From assembly GCA_002378975.1 (NCBI GenBank), contig DFST01000172.1, positions 1 through 7,165 on the forward strand: 7,165 bases of DNA, read 5' to 3'. The position numbers and the translations under genes are program-made. This stretch comes from Chitinophagaceae bacterium UBA3430. Lineage in GTDB: Bacteria > Bacteroidota > Bacteroidia > Chitinophagales > Chitinophagaceae. Below, one piece after another: positions 6,551 through 7,165 of this stretch (within the stretch, counting starts at the first letter, position 1; each line of letters begins with the position of its first letter). A model generated the notes under the pieces. The model did no database searches. It was not told the origin of the DNA and saw nothing but the letters and a program-made list of their open reading frames with translations.

Positions 6551-7095
6551 TGGAAAGCAACCCGCCGATTCCATTGAGCGACTTAATAAAGAGCTGTTTG
6601 GCCAATGACCGACGGGCACAGGAACAACTCTATCGCTGGTTATCGCCTCGGCTTTTCGCTGTCTGCCTGCGGTATGCGGCCGACCGGGAAGCAGCAGAGG
6701 ATGTATTGCAGGAAGGATTCATCAAGTTGTTCCAAAAATTAAGCAGCTTCCGGGGAGAGGGCTCCTTTGAAGGGTGGGCGCGTCGCATCATGGTCAACAC
6801 CGCCATCGAACAGTTCCGAAAGATCAAACCTGTCCTTTCGCTGGAGGCTGATCATCCACCAAATGAACCCAGCTTGAAAGAAACCGGTGTTTCTCAATTG
6901 GAAGCGAAGGAGCTCAGTGCATTGATTCAGGAACTGCCCGTTGGATATAGAACCGTGTTTAACTTGTACGCTGTGGAAGGGTACAACCATGCCGAGATCG
7001 CCGCTTTGCTGGGAATCAGTGAAGGGACTAGCAAATCGCAATACGCTCGAGCCAAACGCTGGCTACAAGATCGAATTAAAAAACAGTACGCATGA
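6550..7095 (+). CDS. ECF-type RNA polymerase sigma factor
   Basis: Sigma-70 family factor with only regions 2 and 4, so of the extracytoplasmic-function class; it directs core RNA polymerase to a set of target promoters. Region 2 covers about 24-91, with AEDVLQEGFIKLFQKLSSF (49-67) for core binding and -10 melting, then FEGWARRIMVNTAIEQFRK (73-91). Region 4 covers about 121-175 (LPVGYRTVFNLYAVEGYNHA, then the helix-turn-helix EIAALLGISEGTSKSQYARAK) for -35 recognition. The linker between them, about 30 residues, is rich in Pro, Glu and Ser. The 181-residue length is typical. The start overlaps rdgB by one base and the stop overlaps the next gene by four, the common sigma/anti-sigma layout. 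Its regulon and inducing signal cannot be read here. Confidence 0.95.
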   Translation: MESNPPIPLSDLIKSCLANDRRAQEQLYRWLSPRLFAVCLRYAADREAAEDVLQEGFIKLFQKLSSFRGEGSFEGWARRIMVNTAIEQFRKIKPVLSLEADHPPNEPSLKETGVSQLEAKELSALIQELPVGYRTVFNLYAVEGYNHAEIAALLGISEGTSKSQYARAKRWLQDRIKKQYA

Positions 7096-7165
7096 ATCAG
7101 CCAGAACAAGCATCCCTTCAGTCCTTGCACGACTTGGAATACCTCCCCTCCCCAAGGGTCTGGCA
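7092..7165 (+). CDS. N-terminal fragment of a gene downstream of the sigma factor
   Basis: The reading frame starts at an ATG overlapping the sigma-factor stop (ATGA) and stays open for 24 complete codons to the window edge. The visible peptide starts MNQPEQASLQSLHDLEY and ends with PSPRVW. A short acidic start followed by a Pro-x-x-x-Trp element is common at the N-terminus of membrane-anchored partners encoded behind ECF sigma factors in Bacteroidota. An anti-sigma factor is therefore the leading guess, from position and this weak likeness only. The protein is cut off and no domain can be named. No Cys/His zinc motif of classical anti-sigma domains is seen in the part present. Confidence 0.7.
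   Translation, partial: MNQPEQASLQSLHDLEYLPSPRVW

Noticed and set aside
1..7165. tRNA or rRNA genes, insertion sequences, integrase or attachment sites
   Set aside because: No TTCGA-type tRNA arm with acceptor pairing, no transposase motifs and no flanking terminal inverted repeats were found by eye on either strand.

Overview
The window looks like a chromosomal segment of a member of the Bacteroidota, probably Chitinophagia, Sphingobacteriia or Cytophagia rather than Bacteroides. The evidence is a secreted protein with a type B C-terminal sorting domain of the type IX secretion system (T9SS), a PorP/SprF-family outer-membrane protein directly behind it, a type II branched-chain aminotransferase, a Bacteroidota-style promoter (TTTG-N20-TACCTTTG) before rpsL, and no clear Shine-Dalgarno sequences. 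Assignment below phylum level is inference.

Left part, minus strand (1-1029): rpsL and rpsG (ribosomal proteins S12 and S7) form a short str operon. Its promoter lies at about 943-974 and a perfect-stem intrinsic terminator at 3-28 follows rpsG directly, so fusA and the S10 genes are not in this transcript before the terminator.

Middle part, minus strand (1030-4311): a 744-residue multidomain T9SS cargo protein and a 329-residue PorP/SprF protein overlap by ATGA. The cargo has a signal peptide, an unassigned N-terminal beta-rich domain, a SprB-like repeat, Ig-like domains, an Fn3-like domain and a type B sorting domain. This is the usual cargo-plus-partner arrangement of SprB/SprF type systems. 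A terminator-like hairpin lies inside the last codons of porP.

Right-middle, minus strand (4312-5376): ilvE, a branched-chain amino acid aminotransferase with its own strong terminator at 4267-4291, stands alone. A 73-base intergenic region separates it from a divergent plus-strand operon.

Right part, plus strand (5450-7165): four tightly packed genes. The first is a 168-residue protein whose C-terminus resembles the psi subunit (HolD) of the E. coli clamp loader. Next come rdgB/HAM1 (house-cleaning inosine/xanthosine triphosphate pyrophosphatase), an ECF sigma factor, and the first 24 codons of a gene overlapping it by ATGA. Spacings are 3 bases, a 1-base overlap and a 4-base overlap, so translational coupling is likely. 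The most interesting point is the candidate psi-like clamp-loader protein beside rdgB. No tRNA, rRNA, CRISPR array, insertion sequence or attachment site was seen. No stretch above 300 bases lacks a gene.
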